Shown: in pieces, positions 10,301 to 17,491 of the stretch | Layout of the letters: the number at the start of each line of letters is the position of its first letter | Numbering within the stretch: position 1 is the first letter of the stretch | DNA from: Bacteroidia bacterium | Lineage (GTDB): Bacteria; Bacteroidota; Bacteroidia; Palsa-965 | Reading direction: 5' to 3' | DNA: 64,000 nt | NCBI GenBank assembly: GCA_025454955.1 | Contig: JALONL010000005.1 | Location: 62,001 to 126,000, forward strand | Program-made: the position numbers and the translations under genes | Notes under the pieces: generated by a model | What the model saw: only the letters and a program-made list of their open reading frames with translations | What the model was told of the DNA's origin: nothing | Database searches by the model: none

Positions 10301-10942
10301 ACCGATTTTCTGCCGGGCACTTCCACCGGAAATTATATGTACATAGAAGCCTCGCACTGCGATTTCAGGGAAGGGATTTTCTTCACACCCTGCATCAACA
10401 TTGGCACAACTACCGATCCTGCGCTGATATTTTACTATCACATGTTTGGCTCTTCTACAGGCAGCCTGCGTGTGGACATTTTCTCAAACGGCACCTGGAC
10501 CAATAACCTATTTGTACGCAGCGGCGATCAGGGCAATGCGTGGAGGCAGGCTACAGTGCCGCTCAGCAGTTATGCAGGACAAACGGTGTTGTTCAGGTTT
10601 AAAGTATTTACCACCAATGGCTCATTTGGCGATATTGCGGTAGATGCCATTCAGGTACTCAGTACTACCGGTATTGAACCTGAAAGATCAATTACTGATA
10701 TTCAGGTTTCGCCCAATCCGGGACTGGGATTGTTTCAGATTAATGCCAGTGTAACTGAACCGGAAGTGAGAATTGAAGTACTTGACCTGGCTGGCAGGGA
10801 ATTGCAATCACAAACAGTATTCAGTGCTGCCGGACAGTTGAATACGGTAATCGATTTGGCAGGATTTTCTGCGGGAACTTATCTGGTGAGAATAAGCACG
10901 GCAAACAGGGTTGGATATTGCAAGATTATTAAGTCGGAATAA
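7370..10942 (+). CDS. Secreted S8 (subtilisin-like) peptidase with T9SS sorting domain (paralogue)
   Basis: 1190 residues, similar throughout to the product of 2115-5738. It has a signal sequence at the N-terminus and a propeptide, then catalytic motifs VMLQDDAFIGPH (Asp), GNHGDHCAGI (His), HVFSAGNNG (Asn) and RSGSSMAAPSVSG (Ser). A YPNGGEGLKPGE Ig-like module, a fibronectin-like segment and a MAM-like module (DWRVFEGPTPSANTGP) follow. The C-terminal T9SS domain includes VSPNPGLGLFQIN and FSAGTYLVRIS. It is expected to be surface-attached or released. The serine motif differs from the sister enzyme (GSSMAAP versus GTSMSCP), so the pair may have diverged in specificity. Confidence 0.92.
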   Translation: MHTLRKKFIYVLVSLCGIMSTGEIKSQTGSALPVNSGNHNQYCYLILSALPGADARKELESGGIFLMNYVSGNTFVASVKPGSKAEAGKFNIISKRSVPYIDKQSAMLRHALATGEFPAFAKDEQGKAGITISYYSDIGLETVLQSIAGKGYTVSYSNSNSRRITLWLPVQEINSFTQEYYVAAAEIVSGPYTPDNLHNRNSVRCNVTAPDRSSSFAYNGAGVNVMLQDDAFIGPHIDFSGRIGGQFHTFVSGNHGDHCAGIIMGAGNKDPLARGMAWGANVFVYKVFNNEGFDSIYTHYALYGTVITSTSYSDGCNIAYTTLAQTLDQQMIDFPSLMHVFSAGNNGTADCGYGAGTGWGNITGGHKQSKNTISVGVADSTDLISALSSRGPAYDGRIKPELIADGVNVYSTSEFNSYELRSGSSMAAPSVSGTLAQLYQAYRLLNAGNDPPNALMRGVLLNSADDFGNAGPDFIYGFGKLNARRAMQIVLQQQHIDSVVSNAASVTHTISVPANTGRMRVMVCWTDVPAAVNATTALVNNLNITVTDPASVTYNPWVLNHTPNVASLTAPAQRAIDSLNPQEQVTITAPAAGNYTVTVAGASVPFGPQPYTLVWYFDPADEVVVTYPNGGEGLKPGETQMLCWDAFGNSGTFAIDYSTDSGLTWNTVAAAVSASARTLAWPVPNEFSGNSLLRVTRGSTSDVSDETFTISPLPTNITIPWSCPDSLLLHWTAVPGATAYDVFMQGPVYMDSLTTVTADSVIITNLNNTTDTYWFAVRARGPQNVVSRRTMAIEKTPGVFCPGTVDAKIGSVASPDPVYSNCMSNSAITVTVRVENPSPSVISNVPVSYQLSNLTPVAETTSGVIPSLGFVNYNFTTTLSLPGPGTHVLKVWTDYPADIDIQNDTFYYNIVVDATPVQNVPWIEDFESFTLCASTADCDVTLCPLSNGFINLGNGDVDDIDWRVFEGPTPSANTGPNTDFLPGTSTGNYMYIEASHCDFREGIFFTPCINIGTTTDPALIFYYHMFGSSTGSLRVDIFSNGTWTNNLFVRSGDQGNAWRQATVPLSSYAGQTVLFRFKVFTTNGSFGDIAVDAIQVLSTTGIEPERSITDIQVSPNPGLGLFQINASVTEPEVRIEVLDLAGRELQSQTVFSAAGQLNTVIDLAGFSAGTYLVRISTANRVGYCKIIKSE

Positions 10943-10983
10943 TTGTGCTGCACTTAATTTGTATTTACTACTAAATATGCATA

Positions 10984-11014
10984 GGGAGGCTGCCTGTAAA
11001 TGAGGCAGTCTCCC
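10984..11014 (+). terminator. Terminator hairpin after the 7370-10942 gene, possibly bidirectional
   Basis: GGGAGGCTGCC / GGCAGTCTCCC, an 11-bp stem with one G-U pair and a 9-base loop, 41 bases after the stop and followed by TGGCTTTTA. It lies between convergent genes and could also end the alkylation-repair operon on the minus strand. Confidence 0.55.
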
Positions 11015-11044
11015 TGGCTTTTAGCCGTAGGCCAAAGAGAGATT

Positions 11045-11197
11045 TTACAATACCCAAACCACAAGAATATCTATTGGCTGATAATTTCGTGGCTTACCGG
11101 TATTTTCAAATTGCCATTGTATTTCACCCGGTTGTAAATTCAACCCGAAAACATTTCCATTTTGTGTCGATTGATAAATTACTTCAGGCAAATTCAT
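11045..11197 (-). CDS. Small ORF of 50 residues, third cistron after ogt
   Basis: ATG at 11197 lies two bases after the ogt stop codon and the frame stays open for 50 codons to TAA at 11045. The predicted peptide begins MNLPEVIYQSTQNGNVFGLN and ends DILVVWVL. It has balanced composition with tryptophan, prolines and glycines, no signal peptide and no membrane segment. Tight spacing and the shared strand suggest it is translated with the alkylation-repair genes. I do not recognise the family. It could also be the remnant of a longer gene. Coding status rests on spacing and composition only. Confidence 0.45.
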   Translation of the reverse strand: MNLPEVIYQSTQNGNVFGLNLQPGEIQWQFENTGKPRNYQPIDILVVWVL

Positions 11198-11199
11198 TT

Positions 11200-11691
11200 T
11201 CAGAACAGGTTTAATTTACCTTCAAGACGCAGCAAAAACTCTTTGGCTTCAATACCACCTGCAAAACCGGTAAGCTTTCCGCCGGTACCAATTACTCTGT
11301 GGCAGGGCACAATTATTGAAATCGGGTTCTTCCCGTTTGCTGCTCCCACGGCCCTCGAAGCGGTGGGCTGGCCAATGTGTTTGGCTAATTGTCCGTAGCT
11401 GCGGGTTTCGCCGAAGGGAATTTTCTGCAACTGCTGCCAGATACTTTGCTGAAACGGTGTGCCATTCATTTGCAACGGAAGGTCAAACACCTTTCGGTTT
11501 CCTGCAAAGTATTCCGACAATTGTTTCCGGGTTTGCACAAGCACTTCATTTTCCTCATCCCGCAAATTATCGGGCAACGAAACCCGTTCGGGATTGTCGT
11601 TCTCCCAAAGTACTGCAATCAGTGCATTTTCGCCGGCAATCAAAGGCAGCCTGCCAATGGGCGATTCGTAATATGAGCGGTAATAGTTCAT
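11200..11691 (-). CDS. ogt: Methylated-DNA--protein-cysteine S-methyltransferase
   Basis: 163 residues. It takes the alkyl group from O6-alkylguanine in DNA onto its own cysteine, a one-turnover repair. The active-site motif IIVPCHRVIG places the acceptor cysteine at about residue 130. The DNA-binding segment (TPFQQSIWQQLQKIPFGETRSYGQLAKHIG) and the arginine-finger motif SRAVGAANGKNP are complete. The length is usual for free-standing Ogt/AGT proteins. The start codon is three bases after the stop of the Ada-AlkA fusion gene, so the two are surely one operon. Confidence 0.95.
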   Translation of the reverse strand: MNYYRSYYESPIGRLPLIAGENALIAVLWENDNPERVSLPDNLRDEENEVLVQTRKQLSEYFAGNRKVFDLPLQMNGTPFQQSIWQQLQKIPFGETRSYGQLAKHIGQPTASRAVGAANGKNPISIIVPCHRVIGTGGKLTGFAGGIEAKEFLLRLEGKLNLF

Positions 11692-11693
11692 GT

Positions 11694-13118
11694 TCAGTTT
11701 TTGGCTTTACTCAACAGCGGTGCGTATTTATGCCAAAGCAGAAATGCCGCATAACTGCTCCAGGGTTGCAATTTCTTCGGATCAATTTCGGGGTGTAATT
11801 CCAATGCGCGTTTAATGATTAAATCGGTAGAAGGCATCACGGTGGTAATGTTAAAAGCCCGCATCATAATTACGTCGGCCGTCCATTTGCCGATACCTTT
11901 TATGGAAATCAACCGGGCGTGCAATTCATTATCGGGCAGTAAACGCAAATCCTGTTCGGGATTATCAAGAATAAACTGCGCAAAATTCCGGAGTGTATTT
12001 TTTCTGATGCGGGTGGTTTTCACTTCATCCAAACTATGGTGTATTACCTGTTCGGGTGTGGGAAATAAATAATGCGCTTCGTTATTGAAATACACGCCCT
12101 TCCCGCAGGCGGTAATCAATTGCTTTACCAAATTTCGGGCTTGTTTCATCGACACCAATTGGCCAAGAATGGCAAACACTCCCGCTTCAAACACCGACCA
12201 GCTTCCCGGTATTCTTATGCCTTCATTTTCGGCCATGATTGCCGCAAGATGTTTGTTTTTCGATAAAATATGCTGCACCGATGAAGGATCGCAATCGGTA
12301 TCAAACATGCGTTTCAGGTGGTTTACAATTTCAAACAGAGGCGGGCTTTCTTCGCCCTGAACCGTTACTACGATGGCATTTTTATCGGGCTCGTGGGTAA
12401 CAACTATTCTTGCAATTTCGCGGTTAATCTCAATCAGTCTCGAATAACTTGTATCGTTTACACTTTCAAACGGAGCCAGAATATGGTTGCGGTAATATTG
12501 CAGAATATGTTCCCAATGATAAGGAGGACGGTAATTGATATACAGTTTAATTACCTGATTCGACTTGTTATTTCTTCTGATCTCGCCCGGCACCTGATGA
12601 AACCTGCTTTTAAACGCATCGTTAAATCTCCTTATCGAGTTAAAGCCCGACTGGTAGGCCACTGCGTGAACGGGAATATTTGTTTCGATCAATAATTTTC
12701 TCGAAAAATTAAGCCGGTGTATTCTGGCAATTTCGGTGTGAGTGAGACCAAATTCTTTGGCAAATACTCTTCTTATATGCCTGTCGGTAACATTAAATTT
12801 CTTTGCAAAATCTTCGTTGGGAATTTCAAAGAAATCATCGCTTTTCAAAAACGGAAGCACCTTTTTTATGAGCGAAGTATTTTCGGAAATATCTTTAAAC
12901 GAGGGTGCATTTTCGGGCTTGCAGCGCATACACGGCCTGAAACCTGCCTGTTCGGCTTCAATAAATGAATCGAAAAACACCGCATTTTTTCTCAGCGGCT
13001 TCGCCGGGCAAACCGGCCTGCAATATACTTTGGTGGTTTTTACGCCAATAAAAAATTTACCATCGAACCGGGGATCTCTCGACAGCATGGCTTTGTAATA
13101 CACCTCTTCTTTTTGCAT
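11694..13118 (-). CDS. Ada-type methyl sensor/AraC regulator fused to AlkA-type 3-methyladenine DNA glycosylase
   Basis: 474 residues with three parts. Residues 1-75 are the Ada N-terminal zinc domain: Cys33, Cys37, Cys63 and Cys66 have almost the spacing of E. coli Ada, where the first cysteine accepts methyl from phosphotriesters. Residues 80-185 are an AraC-type double helix-turn-helix (FAKKFNVTDRHIRRVFAKEFG, then SGFNSIRRFNDAFK). The rest is AlkA-like, with the helix-hairpin-helix ISIKGIGKWTADVIMMRAF and the catalytic aspartate region MPSTDLIIKRAL. The protein should sense methylation damage, activate its own operon and excise alkylated bases. The methyltransferase half of classical Ada is instead encoded by the adjacent ogt. 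A promoter box and an inverted repeat precede the gene. Confidence 0.93.
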   Translation of the reverse strand: MQKEEVYYKAMLSRDPRFDGKFFIGVKTTKVYCRPVCPAKPLRKNAVFFDSFIEAEQAGFRPCMRCKPENAPSFKDISENTSLIKKVLPFLKSDDFFEIPNEDFAKKFNVTDRHIRRVFAKEFGLTHTEIARIHRLNFSRKLLIETNIPVHAVAYQSGFNSIRRFNDAFKSRFHQVPGEIRRNNKSNQVIKLYINYRPPYHWEHILQYYRNHILAPFESVNDTSYSRLIEINREIARIVVTHEPDKNAIVVTVQGEESPPLFEIVNHLKRMFDTDCDPSSVQHILSKNKHLAAIMAENEGIRIPGSWSVFEAGVFAILGQLVSMKQARNLVKQLITACGKGVYFNNEAHYLFPTPEQVIHHSLDEVKTTRIRKNTLRNFAQFILDNPEQDLRLLPDNELHARLISIKGIGKWTADVIMMRAFNITTVMPSTDLIIKRALELHPEIDPKKLQPWSSYAAFLLWHKYAPLLSKAKN

Positions 13119-13123
13119 AATGG

Positions 13124-13131
13124 CAAAGATA
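13124..13131 (-). promoter_or_regulatory. -7 promoter box of the alkylation-repair operon
   Basis: Minus-strand TATCTTTG is an exact TAnnTTTG match, five bases before ATG 13118. The mRNA is probably leaderless or nearly so. Confidence 0.6.
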
Positions 13132-13138
13132 AATGCAG

Positions 13139-13161
13139 TTTTCAGCCGGAATAGCTGAAAA
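13139..13161 (-). promoter_or_regulatory. Candidate operator of the Ada-type regulator
   Basis: Perfect 8-bp inverted repeat TTTTCAGC / GCTGAAAA with a 7-base spacer, 8 to 30 bases upstream of the -7 box, so it covers the -33 region. No gene ends here (the flanking genes are divergent), so it is not a terminator. Binding by the adjacent Ada-AraC protein is inferred from position only. Confidence 0.4.
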
Positions 13162-13422
13162 CGGACATTGTTCTTTTGGGGTGATGTTCCGGGTTCAGAA
13201 ACCCTTCATTTTAGCGTTGCCGCAAATACAGTGATATACAATTGAAATCCGGGTGACTAAACAAGTAGTGTTAAGTGGCCACAACAATAGGCGATGTTAT
13301 TTTACAATAGTCAATATCTGCACGGGAAGGTGTTGATTTGAGCTAATTTATATGAGTGCCCGTGTCTATAGTTTTTTTTGTAAAATTGTTTCAGAAATCA
13401 AATCAATTGAAACCGGCAAACC

Positions 13423-13917
13423 TTGGACTATAAGCTCTATATATCAATATTCTCACTGGTGTTATTTTCTTGCGGGCAAAAATATGAAATGTATAATATG
13501 CTCCCCGAATCGATAGATGTAACGGAGTATATTGAAAGTGGTGAATTCAGGCCTGATAGTTGCGAAGGAAGGCTCGACCGGTTGATAAAAGTAAATCCAT
13601 TGAAACTGAACAGTACGCATGAATTACAGCTTCAAGGAAAATTAAGGCAATGGAAAACAGAAAATAATTCCCGGTTGATTACAAATGACAGTGATACAAT
13701 CAAATTGGAAGATATTGGGCTGTTGAGCAAAACAACATATCAATACAGCTATTTCATCACCACTAAACCAGTCGATGTTTACAGAACAGATTGGATCATT
13801 AATACAATAGAGAATAAACAGTTTTGTTTATTCATTCAATTTGATGAGAATGGAAATATCAATTCTAACTATGAAGATCATGGGTGGGTAATCAATAGTT
13901 GTGACTCAATAAACTGA
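13423..13917 (+). CDS. Hypothetical lipoprotein, TTG start
   Basis: 164 residues. The frame can only begin at the TTG at 13423, because an in-frame TGA lies five codons upstream. That start gives MDYKLYISIFSLVLFSCGQK, a lipoprotein signal with Cys at about residue 17. The mature part is hydrophilic, with no recognisable domain; a GWVINSCDS end is visible. It should be anchored in the inner or outer membrane facing the periplasm. It is divergent from the alkylation operon, and a weak hairpin CCAATA/TATTGG (13937-13953) follows. Function unknown. Confidence 0.65.
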   Translation: MDYKLYISIFSLVLFSCGQKYEMYNMLPESIDVTEYIESGEFRPDSCEGRLDRLIKVNPLKLNSTHELQLQGKLRQWKTENNSRLITNDSDTIKLEDIGLLSKTTYQYSYFITTKPVDVYRTDWIINTIENKQFCLFIQFDENGNINSNYEDHGWVINSCDSIN

Positions 13918-14025
13918 AGAAATCAGGATACCTACACCAATATAAAGTATTGGCCTCTCAAAATCTTCAAAGTGATAGGAATTGAAATATTGCCGATAAA
14001 AGCGTAAAACTCTGTAATATCTCTC

Positions 14026-14616
14026 TCAGGAAACAATCTTCACCACCGTCCGCCAGATAATTCTAAAATCAGTCACCAATCCCTGCTCGGCAATGTACTT
14101 TTCATTCAACGCCAGCTTGGCAGGCATTACTTCTTGAATATAAGTCCGCTCGGGATCAGCCGATTGGGCCAGCAACTCATTTTCATTCGAATATTCAATA
14201 GACGCATAATCCGTAATGCCGGGGCGTACCTCAAGCACCCGCATTTGCTGCGGCGTGTACATATTTACATACTTGCGTACTTCCGGACGCGGACCTACGA
14301 GGCTCATGTGTCCGGCAAGGACGTTGAGCAGCTGGGGCAGCTCGTCGAGTTTGTATTTGCGCAGGTAGTAGCCCGCTCGCGTAATGCGTGGGTCGCGGCC
14401 GCCTACGGTGAGCAGGCCGCGTTTGTCGGCATCGGGGTGCATGGTGCGGAATTTCCAGAGCTTGAAATCTTTGCCGTACCTGCCTACACGCACCTGCCGG
14501 TAAAAAATTCCGCCGCGGCTGTCGAGCAATACCCAGAGCGAGAGGCCCAGCAGCAACGGCAGCAGCACAAGCAGGCCGATGAACGAAAATACAAGATCGA
14601 AAATTCGTTTAGCCAT
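14026..14616 (-). CDS. Monotopic phosphoglycosyl transferase (bacterial sugar transferase)
   Basis: 196 residues from ATG 14616. An upstream in-frame ATG exists, but [11 protein letters not shown] is the usual start. The protein transfers a sugar phosphate from a UDP-sugar to undecaprenyl phosphate, the first membrane step of glycan assembly. One re-entrant hydrophobic helix ([20 protein letters not shown]) is followed by [23 protein letters not shown], the catalytic Asp-Glu dyad in [14 protein letters not shown], and MSLVGPRPE. Length and motifs match the small PglC/EpsL type. The start overlaps the end of the aminotransferase gene by 8 bases, so translation is coupled. Confidence 0.92.
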   Translation of the reverse strand: MAKRIFDLVFSFIGLLVLLPLLLGLSLWVLLDSRGGIFYRQVRVGRYGKDFKLWKFRTMHPDADKRGLLTVGGRDPRITRAGYYLRKYKLDELPQLLNVLAGHMSLVGPRPEVRKYVNMYTPQQMRVLEVRPGITDYASIEYSNENELLAQSADPERTYIQEVMPAKLALNEKYIAEQGLVTDFRIIWRTVVKIVS

Positions 14617-15826
14617 GTGCGGCGAGTTCGGCATTTACGGCATTGACTACGGCGGCGATTACCGTGTCGATCTGTACATCGGTTAAATCGTAATACACGG
14701 GCAGCGAAATTTCGCGGGCGAAGTTGTCGTAGGTTACCGGATAGTTGTGTACATCGTAGCCCATGTTTTTGTAAAACGTCATCATGGGCACGGGCACGTA
14801 ATGCACGTTTACCGATACATCGGCATCGAAAATGCGCTGGATGATGCTGTCACGCTGTGTTTCGGTGATGCCTTTTATGCGCAGTAAAAAGAGGTGGTAC
14901 GACGATACTGTGCCGTTTCGCTCAAACACAGGCATTTCGGCCCAGGCGTGCTGTGTGAACGCATTTACGTAGCGGTCGAAAATATGGCGGCGGCGCACCA
15001 AGGTGTCGGCGGTGTAGCGTTCGAGTTCTACCAATCCAATGGCGGCCTGCAAATCGGTCATGTTGCATTTCCAGCCGGCTTCCACAATGTCGTAGCGCCA
15101 GTTGCCTTTTTGCATTTTGGCGAGGGCATCTTTGGTTTGGCCGTGCAGGGTGTACATGCAAAGCCATTTGTAAAGCGCCTCGTTATCAAACGGTGCGGGC
15201 AGGTTGAGGTTTACACTTCCGCCTTCGGCCGTGGTGAGGTTTTTTACGGCATGAAACGAAAAGCAGCTTACGTCGCAAAGTCTTCCGGCAGGTACGCCGT
15301 TTACGTGTGCGCCAATGGAATGCGCGGCATCGCCGAGAATGAGAATGCGGCCAAGCTGACGTTGCGCATCGGTGGCGGCCACAAACTCGTTGCGGCGGCT
15401 TTCGGCCAATGCAGTAAGTTCGGCATAATCGGCCGGAAAGCCGCCAATGTCAACCGGCATCACTACTTTGGTGCGCGGGGTAATGGCTTTGGCCACGGCT
15501 TCCACGTCGATGCAGAAATCGTCGGCACGCACATCCACAAACACCGGTGTGCCGCCGCAGTGAATAACCACATTGGCCGTGGCGGCGTAGGTGTATGCCG
15601 GTAAAATTACTTCATCGCCGGGGCCCACGCCGTACCAGCGCAAAATGACTTCGAGCCCGGCGGTGGCCGAGTTGAGGCAGAGTGTGGCAGGTGCGCCGGT
15701 ATATTCGGAAAGCTTTTTTTCGAACAGCTTGGTGCGCGGTCCGGTGGTAATCCAGCCCGATTGCAGTGCGGCAGTTACTTCGTCGATAATGCGCTGATCG
15801 ATGCGCGGAGGAGAAAATGGAATCAT
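14609..15826 (-). CDS. DegT/DnrJ/EryC1/StrS-family sugar aminotransferase
   Basis: 405 residues from ATG 15826, which begins MIPFSPPRIDQRIIDEV. This is a PLP-dependent aminotransferase of nucleotide-sugar synthesis. Family signs are SGWITTGPRTKLFEKKLSEYTGA, NSATAGLEVILRWYG, the GDAAHSIGA loop that contacts PLP, and the Schiff-base lysine in CFSFHAVKNLTTAEGG. It probably makes an amino sugar that the phosphoglycosyl transferase next door loads onto the lipid carrier. The ATG overlaps the stop of the ligase gene by 4 bases (ATGA). The exact sugar cannot be told. Confidence 0.92.
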   Translation of the reverse strand: MIPFSPPRIDQRIIDEVTAALQSGWITTGPRTKLFEKKLSEYTGAPATLCLNSATAGLEVILRWYGVGPGDEVILPAYTYAATANVVIHCGGTPVFVDVRADDFCIDVEAVAKAITPRTKVVMPVDIGGFPADYAELTALAESRRNEFVAATDAQRQLGRILILGDAAHSIGAHVNGVPAGRLCDVSCFSFHAVKNLTTAEGGSVNLNLPAPFDNEALYKWLCMYTLHGQTKDALAKMQKGNWRYDIVEAGWKCNMTDLQAAIGLVELERYTADTLVRRRHIFDRYVNAFTQHAWAEMPVFERNGTVSSYHLFLLRIKGITETQRDSIIQRIFDADVSVNVHYVPVPMMTFYKNMGYDVHNYPVTYDNFAREISLPVYYDLTDVQIDTVIAAVVNAVNAELAAHG

Positions 15827-17076
15827 AGCGGCCAGGCCAGCGGCGGTGCTTTCAACGGTGTAAGACAATTACGGCTGGCTGACAGCAAAAATAGCGAATA
15901 AAAAAAGCCGAAAAATAAAGTTCCTGCCTGTACTTCGAGCATCGACTCGGGCAAACAGTTGATAAAAAACAGCAGTCCGAAAATTACCGCAAACCCGTAA
16001 CGCACCCGAAGCCCCCAAAGCACCGGTCCCAGCACAATAAGCAGCAGCATAAAAAGCCCCACCCAGCCCGCGGCAATGGTGGTTTGAAAAAACTGACTGT
16101 GTGCGTTCAAATGCTTTTCGCCCGCGCCCGTCATGCCGCGTATGGCATACTCCTGTTCGAGCGCGTCCTGCACATCGCCCGCGCCCACACCCAGCGGGTT
16201 GCTGGAAATAATGGTTATATCGGCGCTCCAGATGAGCAGGCGTACGCGGTTGCTTTCTACTTCGGTGGGATCGATAGGCGTTTTGCTGTTAAGCGTCTCC
16301 GTAAGATTGGAAACGCGGTCGCGCAGGCCGGGAAAAAAGTTCCAGGCAGCCACAAAACCACCTGCCAGCAGCAGCAAAGCCGCCACGCCCACCACCCAGC
16401 GGCGGAATCGGATAATGGCATACACCACATAACCCGCCACCAGCAATGCCAGCGCCACCAATCCGAGTTTGGAAGCCAGCAGCAACAATATGAGTACAAA
16501 AAACCCGCAAAGCACCGCCGCGCCAATTTTCCAGCGTTTACCCGCGTTTTGCAATAATACCGTGTGAAACAACAACGCAATGCCCAAACAATAATACATG
16601 GCCAGATAGCCAGGATGCACCAAACGTTCGGTAAAAGCCTGATAAAAAAATGCGTTGCGGTGCTCGTTTATCCAGATGAGCGATGCGCGCCCCAGCATAT
16701 ACAGCCCCGCCGCCAGCAAACCAAGCAGAAAAGCAGCAATGATTCGCCGCGTTTGCCGTTCGTCGAGGCGAATACCTGCCATGACGAGCGGATAAATAAA
16801 CATACCTAATTTCACCTGCATACTCATACTGCCCGCGTCTTTGTTTACCGTCCAGAGCAGCGTAAGCGCGTACAGCCCATAAAACAAAAACATGGCCCAG
16901 AACCAACCGGCCCGGCGCAGGTCGTGCCATTTCTGCCCCCAGCGCAAATCGGCCAGCCAGCTAAGGGCCAGAAAACCAGCCAAAGGGCCCTGAAAAAATC
17001 CGAAAGGCATGCACAAAGCCGCCAGCAGAAGCAGTCCAAGTTGAAATTGCCGTAAAGCGCGGTGCCAGGTGTGCAT
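15823..17076 (-). CDS. O-antigen ligase/polymerase-family membrane protein
   Basis: 417 residues from ATG 17076 (MHTWHRALRQFQLGLLLLAA). The open frame extends upstream, but a TACTTTCG promoter-like box at 17089-17096 marks the likely transcript start. There are about ten hydrophobic segments, and a periplasmic loop carries RVRLLIWSADITIISSNPLGVGAGD and EKHLNAHSQFFQTT, the conserved Wzy_C/WaaL-type loop. It would polymerise glycan units or ligate them to a lipid or protein acceptor at the inner membrane. First gene of a three-gene operon with the aminotransferase and phosphoglycosyl transferase. Confidence 0.85.
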   Translation of the reverse strand: MHTWHRALRQFQLGLLLLAALCMPFGFFQGPLAGFLALSWLADLRWGQKWHDLRRAGWFWAMFLFYGLYALTLLWTVNKDAGSMSMQVKLGMFIYPLVMAGIRLDERQTRRIIAAFLLGLLAAGLYMLGRASLIWINEHRNAFFYQAFTERLVHPGYLAMYYCLGIALLFHTVLLQNAGKRWKIGAAVLCGFFVLILLLLASKLGLVALALLVAGYVVYAIIRFRRWVVGVAALLLLAGGFVAAWNFFPGLRDRVSNLTETLNSKTPIDPTEVESNRVRLLIWSADITIISSNPLGVGAGDVQDALEQEYAIRGMTGAGEKHLNAHSQFFQTTIAAGWVGLFMLLLIVLGPVLWGLRVRYGFAVIFGLLFFINCLPESMLEVQAGTLFFGFFYSLFLLSASRNCLTPLKAPPLAWPL

Positions 17077-17088
17077 AGTGTGACGAAG

Positions 17089-17096
17089 CGAAAGTA
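17089..17096 (-). promoter_or_regulatory. -7 promoter-like box of the glycan operon
   Basis: Minus-strand TACTTTCG (7 of 8 to TAnnTTTG counting only fixed bases loosely), 12 bases before ATG 17076. Confidence 0.4.
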
Positions 17097-17154
17097 CGTA
17101 ATTGCTTCGCAATTTGCTGACGGTGGGAAATTGATTTGGTTGCCCTTTTAGGGA

Positions 17155-17273
17155 TTCAAAAACAAAAAACAATTTGGGTGCTAAGCTCTCCGGCTCAACT
17201 CTCCGATGTCTTAAAGACATCGGAGAGTTAAGCGTGGGAGAATTTGGTAATTTGTTTGTTTTTTGTTTTTGAA
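17155..17273. repeat. 119-bp nested inverted-repeat element, copy 1
   Basis: The outer arms TTCAAAAACAAAAAAC (17155-17170) and GTTTTTTGTTTTTGAA (17258-17273) are perfect 16-bp inverted repeats. Inside is a perfect palindrome of two 16-bp arms around one base: AACTCTCCGATGTCTT (17197-17212) and AAGACATCGGAGAGTT (17214-17229). It is nearly identical to copy 2 at 18105-18223, offset by exactly 950 bases. No ORF or transposase inside. Together with the adjacent fragment it fills most of the 415-bp gap between the ligase and lipoprotein genes. Confidence 0.85.
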
Positions 17274-17274
17274 G

Positions 17275-17382
17275 CTACTGTCCCTGCGCACTGTGCTTTA
17301 CAAGCAACTGATACAAACCTTCTGCAATTGTATCACGATTAAATTTTTCGCGCATGTAGCGATATGCGTTCTCCGCCAGTTC
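17275..17382 (-). pseudogene. Duplicated C-terminal fragment of the GT4 glycosyltransferase gene
   Basis: Read on the minus strand this stretch encodes ELAENAYRYMREKFNRD and continues to a TAG at 17275. It matches the last 35 residues of the glycosyltransferase at 18225-19463 with about five changes. There is no start codon and no upstream part of the gene. It abuts element copy 1 exactly as the full gene abuts copy 2 (one base between the stop codon and the outer arm), so gene tail and element were copied together. Confidence 0.8.
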
Positions 17383-17430
17383 GGGTGCTCAATTCTCAGG
17401 TAACTTAAATATATCGGCGAATTGAGCATT
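17383..17430. repeat. Degenerate core of the same inverted-repeat element
   Basis: Begins GGGTGCTCAATTCTC, close to the GGGTGCTCAGCTCTC inside copy 2, and continues with a CTTAAA...ATCGG...GTTAAGC-like right half. The arms TGCTCAATTC (17386-17395) and GAATTGAGCA (17419-17428) still pair perfectly. The outer arms are missing. It borders the truncated gene fragment on its other side. Confidence 0.5.
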
Positions 17431-17491
17431 TGAATAAATCAGGGGGGCGAAGGGGAATTACTGGGGATTATAAAGACCGCGGATATTTGAG

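Noticed and set aside
11694..13118. A frameshifted fusion of two separate genes (ada and alkA)
   Set aside because: One continuous frame covers all three domains with a plausible linker, and such Ada-AlkA fusions are known, so it is a true fusion and not a sequencing artefact.
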